A stretch of 5,136 nt of DNA from Planctomicrobium piriforme. GTDB taxonomy: Bacteria; Planctomycetota; Planctomycetia; Pirellulales; PNKZ01. The notes beneath the pieces were generated by a model. That model saw only the letters and a program-made list of their open reading frames with translations, searched no databases and was not told where the DNA came from. The DNA is taken from contig CAMCTH010000389.1 of NCBI GenBank assembly GCA_945877965.1, positions 1 to 5,136 on the forward strand. The letters are read 5' to 3'. Made by a program: the position numbers and the translations under genes. This document shows positions 1-5,136 of this stretch, in pieces. The number at the start of each line of letters is the position of its first letter. Positions within the stretch are counted from its first letter, which is position 1.

Positions 1-262
1 CGGCCTCGGCAGCCCGCTCGGTCCAGGGCAAATGCAGTTCGTTCGGCAGCGGGATGTAGACCGCGTCGAGCTCCGGATCGGCGAGCAGCGCTTCGTACGA
101 ATCGTAGTGTTTGGGAATGCCGAACTCGGCGGCCCATTCGGCGGCCGTCGCGCCGTTGCGACCGGCGAGGGCGGTGATCTCGACGGACGATGTCTTCCGC
201 GCCGCAGCGACGATCGCGCGCCGCACGATTCGGGCACAACCGAGAATTCCGAGACGAAGCAT
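1..262 (-). CDS. Gfo/Idh/MocA family oxidoreductase, N-terminal part (truncated by window edge)
   Basis: Reading the minus strand from the ATG at 262-260 gives 87 residues with no stop before the left edge, so the C-terminal three quarters is missing. The start MLRLGILGCARIV is a Rossmann nucleotide-binding turn (G5-x-x-G8-x-A10) at the extreme N-terminus, as in NAD(P)-dependent Gfo/Idh/MocA enzymes. The segment DAVYIPLPNELHLPW (residues 66-80) is the family's conserved strand and loop, with P-x-N-x-x-H (N74, H77) near the cofactor. The EKP catalytic motif would lie just beyond the window. Family members act on sugars, inositols or related polyols; the substrate cannot be told from this part. 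The ATG has no Shine-Dalgarno upstream; the leader on the coding strand is repeats of ACTTTT. The gene is divergent from the aminotransferase at 349, with 86 bp between them. Confidence 0.9.
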   Translation of the reverse strand, partial: MLRLGILGCARIVRRAIVAAARKTSSVEITALAGRNGATAAEWAAEFGIPKHYDSYEALLADPELDAVYIPLPNELHLPWTERAAEA

Positions 263-264
263 AT

Positions 265-299
265 AAAAGTCAAAAGTAAGAAGGCAAAAGTCAGAACTC
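265..299. repeat. Five degenerate 7-bp tandem units in the divergent spacer
   Basis: Reading the plus strand in sevens gives AAAAGTC, AAAAGTA, AGAAGGC, AAAAGTC and AGAACTC. Exact AAAAGT cores sit at 265, 272 and 286, a spacing of 7 and 14. The tract is purine-rich on the plus strand and starts 2 bp upstream of the oxidoreductase start codon, filling the place where its ribosome binding site would be. Its purpose is unknown. Confidence 0.6.
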
Positions 300-313
300 G
301 GCGACGGCGACGA

Positions 314-345
314 TTGACGAACCGGCCTGCCGAGTCGAGCATAGT
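314..345 (+). promoter_or_regulatory. Possible promoter of the aminotransferase, near-leaderless
   Basis: TTGACG at 314-319 is a near-consensus -35 hexamer and CATAGT at 340-345 resembles a -10. The 20-bp spacing is longer than the usual 17, which weakens the call. A start from this -10 would fall close to the ATG at 349, giving little or no leader. That would fit the lack of a Shine-Dalgarno in front of the gene. Confidence 0.3.
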
Positions 346-348
346 ACC

Positions 349-1284
349 ATGTCGCACAAGCCGCTGGCATTCTTGAACGGCCGGATGATTCCCGCCGCTG
401 AGTTGACGATTCCCGTCTATGACGCGGGCTTCGTCCTCGGCGCGACGGTGAGCGAGCAACTCCGTACCTTCGGCGGCAAGCTGTACAAGCTCGAAGAACA
501 TTTAGCCCGACTGCAGCGCGGCTTGGAAATCACGGGCATCGACGCCGGGTGCAGCGTCGAGCAACTGGCGGCCTCGGCGAACGAACTGGCCGCCGCGAAT
601 CACCGGCTGCTCGACCCGGCCGACGATCTGGGGCTGACGATCTTTATCACGCCCGGGCCGTATGCGACGTTCGCTCCGCCTGAGGTCGAGCGCCGGGCGA
701 CCATCGGCATGAGCACCTACGCGTTGCCCTTTCAACTGTGGGCCGACAAGTACGAGAGGGGCGAACGACTCTCGACGAGCGGCATGCGGCAGGTCGACAA
801 GGCGAGTTGGCCGCGGGACATGAAACACCGCAGTCGGATGCATTACTATCTGGCCGATCAGGCGGCGCGGCGCGATCATCCCGGGACGCGGCCATTGCTG
901 CTCGACAAGTACGGCTACGTCAACGAGACGCCGACGGCGAACGTCGTCGCCTTTCGCGCGAGCGAAGGGATCGTCTCTCCGCCGCGGAGCGAGATCTTGC
1001 CGGGCATCACGCTGGCGGCACTCGCCGAGTTGAGTGAATCGTTCGGGGTACCATTCGTCGAACGTTCGCTCTCGCTCGATGATCTCCGCTCGGCCGACGA
1101 AGCGTGGCTGACGAGCACGCCGTTCTGTTTGTTGCCGGTCACGCAGTTGGACGACGCCCCGATCGGCGACGGTCGACCGGGGCCGGTCTATCGCAAACTG
1201 CTGGAGGCGTGGGGGAAGCAAGTCGGCTTCGCTCTGCCGACTCAGGCGCAACGGTTCGCATTGCGTCCGGCGACTTCGTCGTAA
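349..1284 (+). CDS. Class IV PLP-dependent aminotransferase (IlvE / D-amino-acid aminotransferase / aminodeoxychorismate lyase fold)
   Basis: The 311-residue product has the length and motif order of fold-type IV PLP enzymes. The N-terminus carries FLNG (8-11), VYDAGF (23-28), a YKLEEHLARL helix (46-55) and a short loop. K159 in the segment DMKHRSRMHYYLAD is the expected Schiff-base lysine, equivalent to the IKHLNR-type motif of aminodeoxychorismate lyases. VNETPTANV (191-199) supplies the conserved glutamate E193 and N198. ILPGIT (216-221) is the phosphate-binding loop, and TSTPFCLLPV (255-264) leads into the usual C-terminal DG-type loop. The family moves amino groups between amino acids and 2-oxo acids or splits aminodeoxychorismate; the sequence alone does not decide which. 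The start at 349 is favoured because the FLNG strand begins right after it. No Shine-Dalgarno is visible, only scattered GAG. Confidence 0.88.
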   Translation: MSHKPLAFLNGRMIPAAELTIPVYDAGFVLGATVSEQLRTFGGKLYKLEEHLARLQRGLEITGIDAGCSVEQLAASANELAAANHRLLDPADDLGLTIFITPGPYATFAPPEVERRATIGMSTYALPFQLWADKYERGERLSTSGMRQVDKASWPRDMKHRSRMHYYLADQAARRDHPGTRPLLLDKYGYVNETPTANVVAFRASEGIVSPPRSEILPGITLAALAELSESFGVPFVERSLSLDDLRSADEAWLTSTPFCLLPVTQLDDAPIGDGRPGPVYRKLLEAWGKQVGFALPTQAQRFALRPATSS

Positions 1285-1305
1285 CGCGACCGCTAGAAAC
1301 GCAAA

Positions 1306-1333
1306 TAGCTGCGAGCCTTTCGGTTCGCAGCTA
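1306..1333. terminator. Hairpin between convergent aminotransferase and tRNA-Cys; probable bidirectional terminator
   Basis: TAGCTGCGAGCC (1306-1317) pairs with GGTTCGCAGCTA (1322-1333) around a 4-base loop, 12 pairs with one G-U on the plus strand. It begins 21 bp after the aminotransferase stop. On the minus strand the loop reads GAAA (a GNRA tetraloop), the G-U becomes an A-C mismatch, and the stem is followed by TTTGCGTTT. The minus strand therefore has the better T-rich tail and the plus strand the better stem. The site between convergent units supports a terminator role, mainly for the tRNA transcript. Confidence 0.6.
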
Positions 1334-1372
1334 CTGTGTGCGTGATTCGCCGCAGCGAATGTAATTCTGCAG

Positions 1373-1443
1373 AGAGGACGGTGGGAATCGAACCCACTTT
1401 CACCGGGTTGCAGCCGGTTGCCTAGCCGTCTGGCTCCATCCTC
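1373..1443 (-). tRNA. tRNA-Cys, anticodon GCA
   Basis: The minus strand folds into a full cloverleaf of 71 bases. The acceptor stem is GAGGATG with CGTCCTC, with one G-U at the sixth pair. The D arm is a short three-pair stem, GCC with GGC, around a 9-base loop containing GG. The anticodon arm is ACCGG, loop CTGCAAC, CCGGT, giving anticodon GCA at loop positions 34-36. The variable loop is GAAA. The T arm is GTGGG, loop TTCGATT, CCCAC. The discriminator base is T (U73), a known identity element of tRNA-Cys. The 3' CCA is not encoded and must be added by the CCA-adding enzyme. Base 8 reads G where U is usual, a small oddity. The gene sits 111 bp downstream of the secreted-protein gene on the same strand. 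Confidence 0.95.
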
Positions 1444-1446
1444 ATG

Positions 1447-1469
1447 CGTCGCGATTCATCACCGCGACG
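1447..1469. repeat. Inverted repeat just upstream of the tRNA-Cys
   Basis: CGTCGCG (1447-1453) and CGCGACG (1463-1469) form a perfect 7-bp stem with a 9-base loop. It lies 3 bp before the mature 5' end of the tRNA on the minus strand, so in a longer precursor it would be in the 5' leader removed by RNase P. Confidence 0.5.
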
Positions 1470-1479
1470 AAGAGATTTA

Positions 1480-1493
1480 TCGGCCGTAGCCGA
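1480..1493 (-). terminator. Weak hairpin after the secreted-protein gene
   Basis: On the minus strand TCGGC, loop TACG, GCCGA gives five pairs closed as C(UACG)G, a UNCG-type stable tetraloop. The following TAAATCTCTT is only mildly T-rich. It lies about 60 bp after the stop codon. It is short, so it may terminate weakly or let transcription continue into the tRNA. Confidence 0.3.
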
Positions 1494-1554
1494 CGGAGCC
1501 TTTAGTGCCAAACAATTTTCAAGTTGAGCTAAATTCTCTCATGCTGCGGAACAA

Positions 1555-3420
1555 TTACCGCAACCCGCCGCCGAACATTTGCGAAACCTGTTGCACGTAG
1601 TCGCGGACCCCTTCCATCAGGTCCATCGGGACGACGAAATGCCCTTCGAGCGCCGTGCCGTTGATGCGGCCTGCGGCCCCGATCGGCGCGACGTTCGGGA
1701 ACGGCGGGATCGGAATCGGGAAGCCCCCTTGGCCTTGCGCGGCCATCGCGGCGTCGGCCATCTTCTTGCCGAAGTCGACCGCTCCGCCGACGTCGAGATA
1801 GCCGACCCATTGCAACTTCTGCGGCAGCATGGCGGCCGTCTTTTGTAAGTTGACGTTGCCGCCGAGGCCCGCCTTCTTGGCCTTCACGTCGGCGACGACC
1901 TGCGTCAACATCTTTTCGTCGTACGTCATCACCACCGTATCGTTGCCGGCCGCGACGAGATAGCCGGTGATCGTGCCGTTGCCGCCGAACATCGACTCGA
2001 CGATCTTCTTCACCGGCAGCGGCTGACCCGCGCCGAGTTGATCGAACTGCTTGCTGATGTCGATCGTAACGGCCAGCACGTCGAGATCGTCGACCTTGCG
2101 ATGTTCGAGCACTTGTTGCGGCAGCAGCGGCGAGTCGGCCTTCTTGCTGAGCTCTTGCACCGACTTCATCGCCGTCTCGTAGTTGGTCATGAAGGCGGCC
2201 GAATCTTCAACGCGATACAGGGCCACGATCCCGCCGAGCATTCCTTGGCCTTGCGCGCCGAACGTCATCGAGAATTGCTTCACGCCTTTCATCGACGCAG
2301 TCGACAGTTCGGTGAGCTTCTTTAGATCGGCTTCGTCGAGTTGCAAGCCCCCCTGATCTTTCGGCATGTTCTTGTACATGCCGAAAGAGAAGTTCATCAG
2401 CGACTCGGCCAGTTCGGTCGGCAAGGTGCCGGCGCCGGCCATGAAGAAACGATCGTCGGGCAAGCCGTTCAGGGCGTCGGCCGAGAGGGGCGTGAAGTTC
2501 TTCGTGACCTCGGCGAACTTGCCGTTCGGCAGGAACAACGCTTCGCCCGCCAGATGCAGGCCGGTCGTCTCGCTGAGGTTGCCGCCGACGGCCAGGTGCG
2601 TGACGTCGTCGCGGAGCGATTCCAGGATCTTGCCGTACATGTCGAAGATGGCGATGACTTGGGCGGCTTGCCCAACGATCTCCTCGTCCTTGTTCTCGGC
2701 GAAATCCTTCTTCACCTCTTCGAGACCCTTAAGGACCTCGTCGATAATCTTGTCGGTCCCCGCGCGGGTAACGACGGCGGCAACTTGATACTCGCCGATC
2801 CAGCGACGGAGCGGGCCGCGCGCTTCGGTGAGCGACTTGTTCGACTTCAGAATCGTTTCGAGCAGCGCCAGGCCGTCGTCGCCGGGCTCGGTCAGCACGG
2901 CGTAGTTCCCCTTGGCGACGATCCAACCCTTCGGGCCGTCTTCCACTTTGAATTCCGTCGGGGCTTCGCCGGCGACATCGGCGCCGAGGCTCGCGGCGAA
3001 TTCTTTGTAGTTCTTTACCGGCACGAAGACGGCGACGTCCGGTTCCTTCTGCTCGGCGACGGCGAAGAGCGCCAGGGCATGCGTTCCCTTGTCGTCCCAG
3101 CCTTTGAGACTGGCGACGAACTCTTCGAACTCGGCGTAGTCGTTGCCGGCGTCGTACGGGATCGTCAACTTCTTCAGCACGTTCTCGACGGTCGTCTTCG
3201 TGTCGAGCAGGTGATGTGCGGTGACGAAGCCGAGCGTGTTCTCGGGCAACACGTTCAGTACGTCGAGCGTCAGATCGGCGGGAACCGGCAGGGCCGGGGC
3301 CAAGGTCGTCGCCGGAACGGCGAGTCGCGTGAGTTGCGCTTGCACCGGAGCCGCCGCGACGGCGAAGAGGAACAGGAAGACCGATGCGACGACGCACCGC
3401 GACCGTGAGAAGCCCGACAT
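1555..3420 (-). CDS. Secreted protein of unknown function with two diverged internal domain copies
   Basis: The 621-residue product starts at the ATG at 3420-3418. The frame is open for 77 more codons upstream, but this start is chosen because GGAG (3433-3430) lies 9 bases before it and a signal peptide follows: SRSR, a hydrophobic core VVASVFLFLFAVAAA (10-24), and probable cleavage after VQA (26-28). The mature protein is therefore exported. It contains no second obvious membrane segment and no catalytic motif I recognise. Four segments recur in the same order in two halves: LNVLPEN (55-61) and LNGLPDD (317-323); GWIVAKGNYAV (165-175) and GYLVAAGNDTV (486-496); the helices after them; and the VGGN..T.L (278-289) and AAGRIN.TAL (582-591) regions. 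A P/I-rich stretch lies at 567-580. General resemblance to planctomycete secreted hypothetical proteins is from memory. The gene diverges from groES across 482 bp. Confidence 0.85.
   Translation of the reverse strand: MSGFSRSRCVVASVFLFLFAVAAAPVQAQLTRLAVPATTLAPALPVPADLTLDVLNVLPENTLGFVTAHHLLDTKTTVENVLKKLTIPYDAGNDYAEFEEFVASLKGWDDKGTHALALFAVAEQKEPDVAVFVPVKNYKEFAASLGADVAGEAPTEFKVEDGPKGWIVAKGNYAVLTEPGDDGLALLETILKSNKSLTEARGPLRRWIGEYQVAAVVTRAGTDKIIDEVLKGLEEVKKDFAENKDEEIVGQAAQVIAIFDMYGKILESLRDDVTHLAVGGNLSETTGLHLAGEALFLPNGKFAEVTKNFTPLSADALNGLPDDRFFMAGAGTLPTELAESLMNFSFGMYKNMPKDQGGLQLDEADLKKLTELSTASMKGVKQFSMTFGAQGQGMLGGIVALYRVEDSAAFMTNYETAMKSVQELSKKADSPLLPQQVLEHRKVDDLDVLAVTIDISKQFDQLGAGQPLPVKKIVESMFGGNGTITGYLVAAGNDTVVMTYDEKMLTQVVADVKAKKAGLGGNVNLQKTAAMLPQKLQWVGYLDVGGAVDFGKKMADAAMAAQGQGGFPIPIPPFPNVAPIGAAGRINGTALEGHFVVPMDLMEGVRDYVQQVSQMFGGGLR
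2357..2388. repeat. Perfect 13-bp inverted repeat inside the secreted-protein gene
   Basis: TCTTTCGGCATGT (2357-2369) is the exact reverse complement of ACATGCCGAAAGA (2376-2388), separated by 6 bases. It lies in codons for roughly residues 344-355 (SFGMYKNMPKD), near the start of the second domain copy. In mRNA it would form an uninterrupted 13-pair hairpin. No T tract follows, so it is not a normal terminator. Confidence 0.85.
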
Positions 3421-3432
3421 GAGTGAACACTC
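3421..3432. promoter_or_regulatory. Inverted repeat overlapping the ribosome binding site of the secreted-protein gene
   Basis: GAGTG (3421-3425), AA, CACTC (3428-3432) is a perfect inverted repeat that touches the start codon. The Shine-Dalgarno GGAG (3433-3430 on the minus strand) shares three bases with it. In RNA a 4-pair GAGU/ACUC stem with a GUUC loop could hide the Shine-Dalgarno; as DNA it could be a small operator. Either role is inference. Confidence 0.35.
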
Positions 3433-3502
3433 CGCAAAGAAGGGACCGCGCGGCGCGGGCCGCGGCGGGGAAATAAGTTCGTGCAATCCGTTCGACTGGG
3501 GC

Positions 3503-3531
3503 AGCATAGGACTGCCCTCGCGGGGTTGCAA
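3503..3531 (-). promoter_or_regulatory. Candidate sigma-70-type promoter of the secreted-protein gene
   Basis: On the minus strand TTGCAA (3531-3526) is a 4/6 match to the -35 TTGACA and TATGCT (3508-3503) is a 4/6 match to the -10 TATAAT, with an ideal 17-base spacer. Transcription would start near 3496, giving a leader of about 75 bases before the ATG at 3420. The -10 overlaps the inverted repeat GGGCAG/CTGCCC (3499-3504 and 3512-3517), which could be an operator. Confidence 0.45.
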
Positions 3532-3576
3532 CGATCGGGTCCTACGCAGCTCGGGGCGTTCTGGTTCGGCCGAGAC

Positions 3577-3593
3577 GCTGCCACATTGGCAGC
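3577..3593. repeat. 7-bp inverted repeat upstream of groES
   Basis: GCTGCCA (3577-3583) and TGGCAGC (3587-3593) are perfect complements around a 3-base centre. The role is unknown. It stands 13 bp before the larger hairpin at 3607. Confidence 0.5.
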
Positions 3594-3606
3594 CGGGGGC
3601 AGTTCT

Positions 3607-3635
3607 CGGGGCGGGTTCCTGCCGAATCCGCCCCG
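3607..3635 (+). other. Strong 12-pair hairpin in the groES upstream region
   Basis: CGGGGCGGGTTC (3607-3618) pairs with GAATCCGCCCCG (3624-3635) around a 5-base loop. The one non-Watson-Crick position is a G-U on the plus strand and an A-C mismatch on the minus strand, so the RNA fold favours a plus-strand transcript. It is not followed by a T run, which argues against an intrinsic terminator. If groES is transcribed from further upstream, this would be part of its leader. Confidence 0.55.
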
Positions 3636-3844
3636 CGTCGCCGGGTCCCAAAGTGTCTTAACTCGCTCTAACTTGCCACGGGCAAGAAGGTTCCGTCCTG
3701 GCCTGAAAACATTGGCGCGCCGGTTGCATTCTCCTCGGCCCACACGATCGGCCCGCGCCGAAAAGGCAGGCTCTGCGCCTGTCGCCGACGTTCGCAAGGC
3801 CGCCAAGCCCCGCGAAAGTCGCCCGGCCCCGATCGTTTCGTCGT

Positions 3845-3858
3845 ACAAACGTATTTGT
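3845..3858. promoter_or_regulatory. Small AT-rich inverted repeat 45 bp upstream of groES
   Basis: ACAAA (3845-3849) and TTTGT (3854-3858) are inverted around CGTA. The AT-rich patch in a GC-rich region and its place 45 bp before the groES start make a promoter or operator possible. It does not match CIRCE. Confidence 0.3.
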
Positions 3859-3902
3859 CGGACTACCCCTCGCATCCCCGCTGATTTACCGGAGAAAGCA
3901 CT

Positions 3903-4232
3903 ATGACCACGGCTACCAAAGAGAAGAAGAAGTCGGGCAAGCTAAGCCTGCAACCCCTGGGCGATCGCGTGGTCGTCGAGCGTGAAGCTTCGGAAAGCAA
4001 GACCGCCGGCGGCATCGTGCTGCCCGATTCGGCCAAAGACAAGCCGGCCCGCGGCACGATCAAGGCGATCGGCGACGGCAAGCTGAACGTGAAGACCGGC
4101 ACGCGGATTCCGTTGCAAGTGAAGGTCGGCGATCGCGTGTTGTTCAGCTCGTACGCCGGCGACGAATTCAAGGTCGACGGCGCCGAATTGCTGCTGATGC
4201 GCGAAGACGACATCCTCGCGGTCATCGGCTAG
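3903..4232 (+). CDS. groES: Co-chaperonin GroES (Hsp10)
   Basis: GroES forms the seven-subunit lid that closes the GroEL folding chamber in the cytoplasm. The 109-residue product has the family layout: the first strand LQPLGDRVVVERE (16-28), a mobile loop with GGIVLP (36-41) that contacts GroEL, the segment ARGTIKAIGDG (49-59), VKVGDRVLFSSYAGDEFKVDG (73-93, key residues G76, D77, Y84, G86), and the C-terminal DDILAVIG. It is about 12 residues longer than the usual 95-97 because of a lysine-rich start, MTTATKEKKKSGK, before the conserved core. GGAG at 3891-3894, 8 bases before the ATG, supports this start, so the extension looks real. groEL follows 81 bp later on the same strand. Confidence 0.97.
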   Translation: MTTATKEKKKSGKLSLQPLGDRVVVEREASESKTAGGIVLPDSAKDKPARGTIKAIGDGKLNVKTGTRIPLQVKVGDRVLFSSYAGDEFKVDGAELLLMREDDILAVIG

Positions 4233-4243
4233 TTGCCATTTAC

Positions 4244-4270
4244 TAACCGCGCCGACAAACGACGCGGCTA
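4244..4270 (+). other. Imperfect hairpin between groES and groEL
   Basis: Starting 11 bp after the groES stop, TA-A-CCGCG-C-CG pairs with CG-A-CGCGG-C-TA around loop ACAAA, with two single mismatches. It is followed by an A/C-rich stretch, not T's, so it is unlikely to end transcription fully. A stem that protects or marks the cut end of a processed groES-groEL mRNA is one possible role. Confidence 0.4.
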
Positions 4271-4313
4271 AATACCAAACACAATCGTTCACTAAACGTT
4301 CAGGAGATTTTTC

Positions 4314-5136
<823 letters not shown>

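Larger units (their letters stand above)
3421..3902. other. 482-bp divergent intergenic region with several hairpins, no supported gene
   Basis: This stretch separates the minus-strand secreted-protein gene from groES. The open frames across it give Arg/Pro/Ala-rich translations with no domain and are best read as open by base composition. It holds a GC-rich tract at 3447-3470, inverted repeats at 3499-3517, 3577-3593, 3607-3635 and 3672-3686, and long-range complementary 8-mers at 3744-3751 and 3829-3836. A small inverted repeat lies at 3845-3858. A promoter for the minus strand is proposed at 3503-3531. No convincing plus-strand promoter and no CIRCE operator was found for groES. Confidence 0.7.

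Noticed and set aside
263..348. Functional link between the oxidoreductase and the aminotransferase
   Set aside because: They are divergent neighbours only; no shared operon, substrate hint or further pathway gene is visible in the window.
1059..1068. 10-bp palindrome CGAACGTTCG in the aminotransferase gene
   Set aside because: Palindromes of this length are expected several times by chance in 5 kb, and it lies within well-conserved coding sequence.
502..1251. A 249-codon minus-strand frame opposite the aminotransferase
   Set aside because: The aminotransferase has all its family motifs. The antisense product is Arg-rich without recognisable structure and has no ribosome site.
2341..3408. 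A 355-codon open frame on the plus strand, opposite the secreted-protein gene
   Set aside because: It is antisense to a gene with a signal peptide, ribosome site and coherent protein. The translation is rich in Arg, Gly, Val and Glu with no domain, as expected from the complement of GC-biased codons.
3421..3651. In-frame upstream extension of the secreted protein by 77 residues
   Set aside because: The extension would bury the signal peptide inside the protein, and it lacks a supporting ribosome site, while the ATG at 3420 has GGAG and begins the signal peptide directly.
3421..3902. CIRCE heat-shock operator before groES
   Set aside because: I looked for TTAGCACTC and GAGTGCTAA arms on both strands. 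The only similar string, GAGTG-AA-CACTC at 3421-3432, has a 2-base centre instead of 9 and lies at the other gene.
3481..3906. A 141-codon plus-strand frame ending inside the start of groES
   Set aside because: It starts at GTG, its product is Arg/Pro/Ala-rich without a domain, and it crosses several hairpins. Base composition explains the open frame.

Overview
The window is a GC-rich bacterial chromosomal fragment that reads best as a planctomycete of the Pirellulales type. That placement is inferred from four things: a large, otherwise unrecognised secreted protein, the wording of the GroES and GroEL proteins, a Gfo/Idh/MocA oxidoreductase, and the mix of genes with and without a Shine-Dalgarno site. 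Nothing in it looks like a phage, transposon, CRISPR or defence locus. No mobile-element gene or att site was seen.

Layout from left to right. (1) Bases 1-262, minus strand: the N-terminal 87 residues of a Gfo/Idh/MocA oxidoreductase that runs off the left edge. (2) An 86-bp divergent spacer holding five degenerate 7-bp tandem units and a possible promoter. (3) Bases 349-1284, plus strand: a complete class IV PLP-dependent aminotransferase. (4) A hairpin between convergent transcription units, then a tRNA-Cys(GCA) on the minus strand. (5) Bases 1555-3420, minus strand: a 621-residue protein with a signal peptide. It appears to be built from two diverged copies of one domain, and its gene contains a perfect 13-bp inverted repeat. 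(6) A 482-bp divergent non-coding region rich in hairpins, with a reasonable promoter for the secreted protein. (7) Bases 3903-5136, plus strand: the groES-groEL chaperonin operon, with groEL cut by the right edge after 274 residues.

The chaperonin pair is the clearest functional unit: GroES caps the GroEL folding chamber, and the two genes are in the usual order with strong ribosome binding sites. No CIRCE operator is visible upstream, so HrcA control is not supported here. The tRNA-Cys lies 111 bp behind the secreted-protein gene on the same strand and could share its transcript. The oxidoreductase and aminotransferase share a divergent spacer, but nothing in the sequence ties them to one pathway.

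I did not find a clearly new biological system. The signals most worth a second look are the 13-bp hairpin inside the secreted-protein gene, the internal duplication of that protein, the heptad repeat between the first two genes, and the structured leader region in front of groES.
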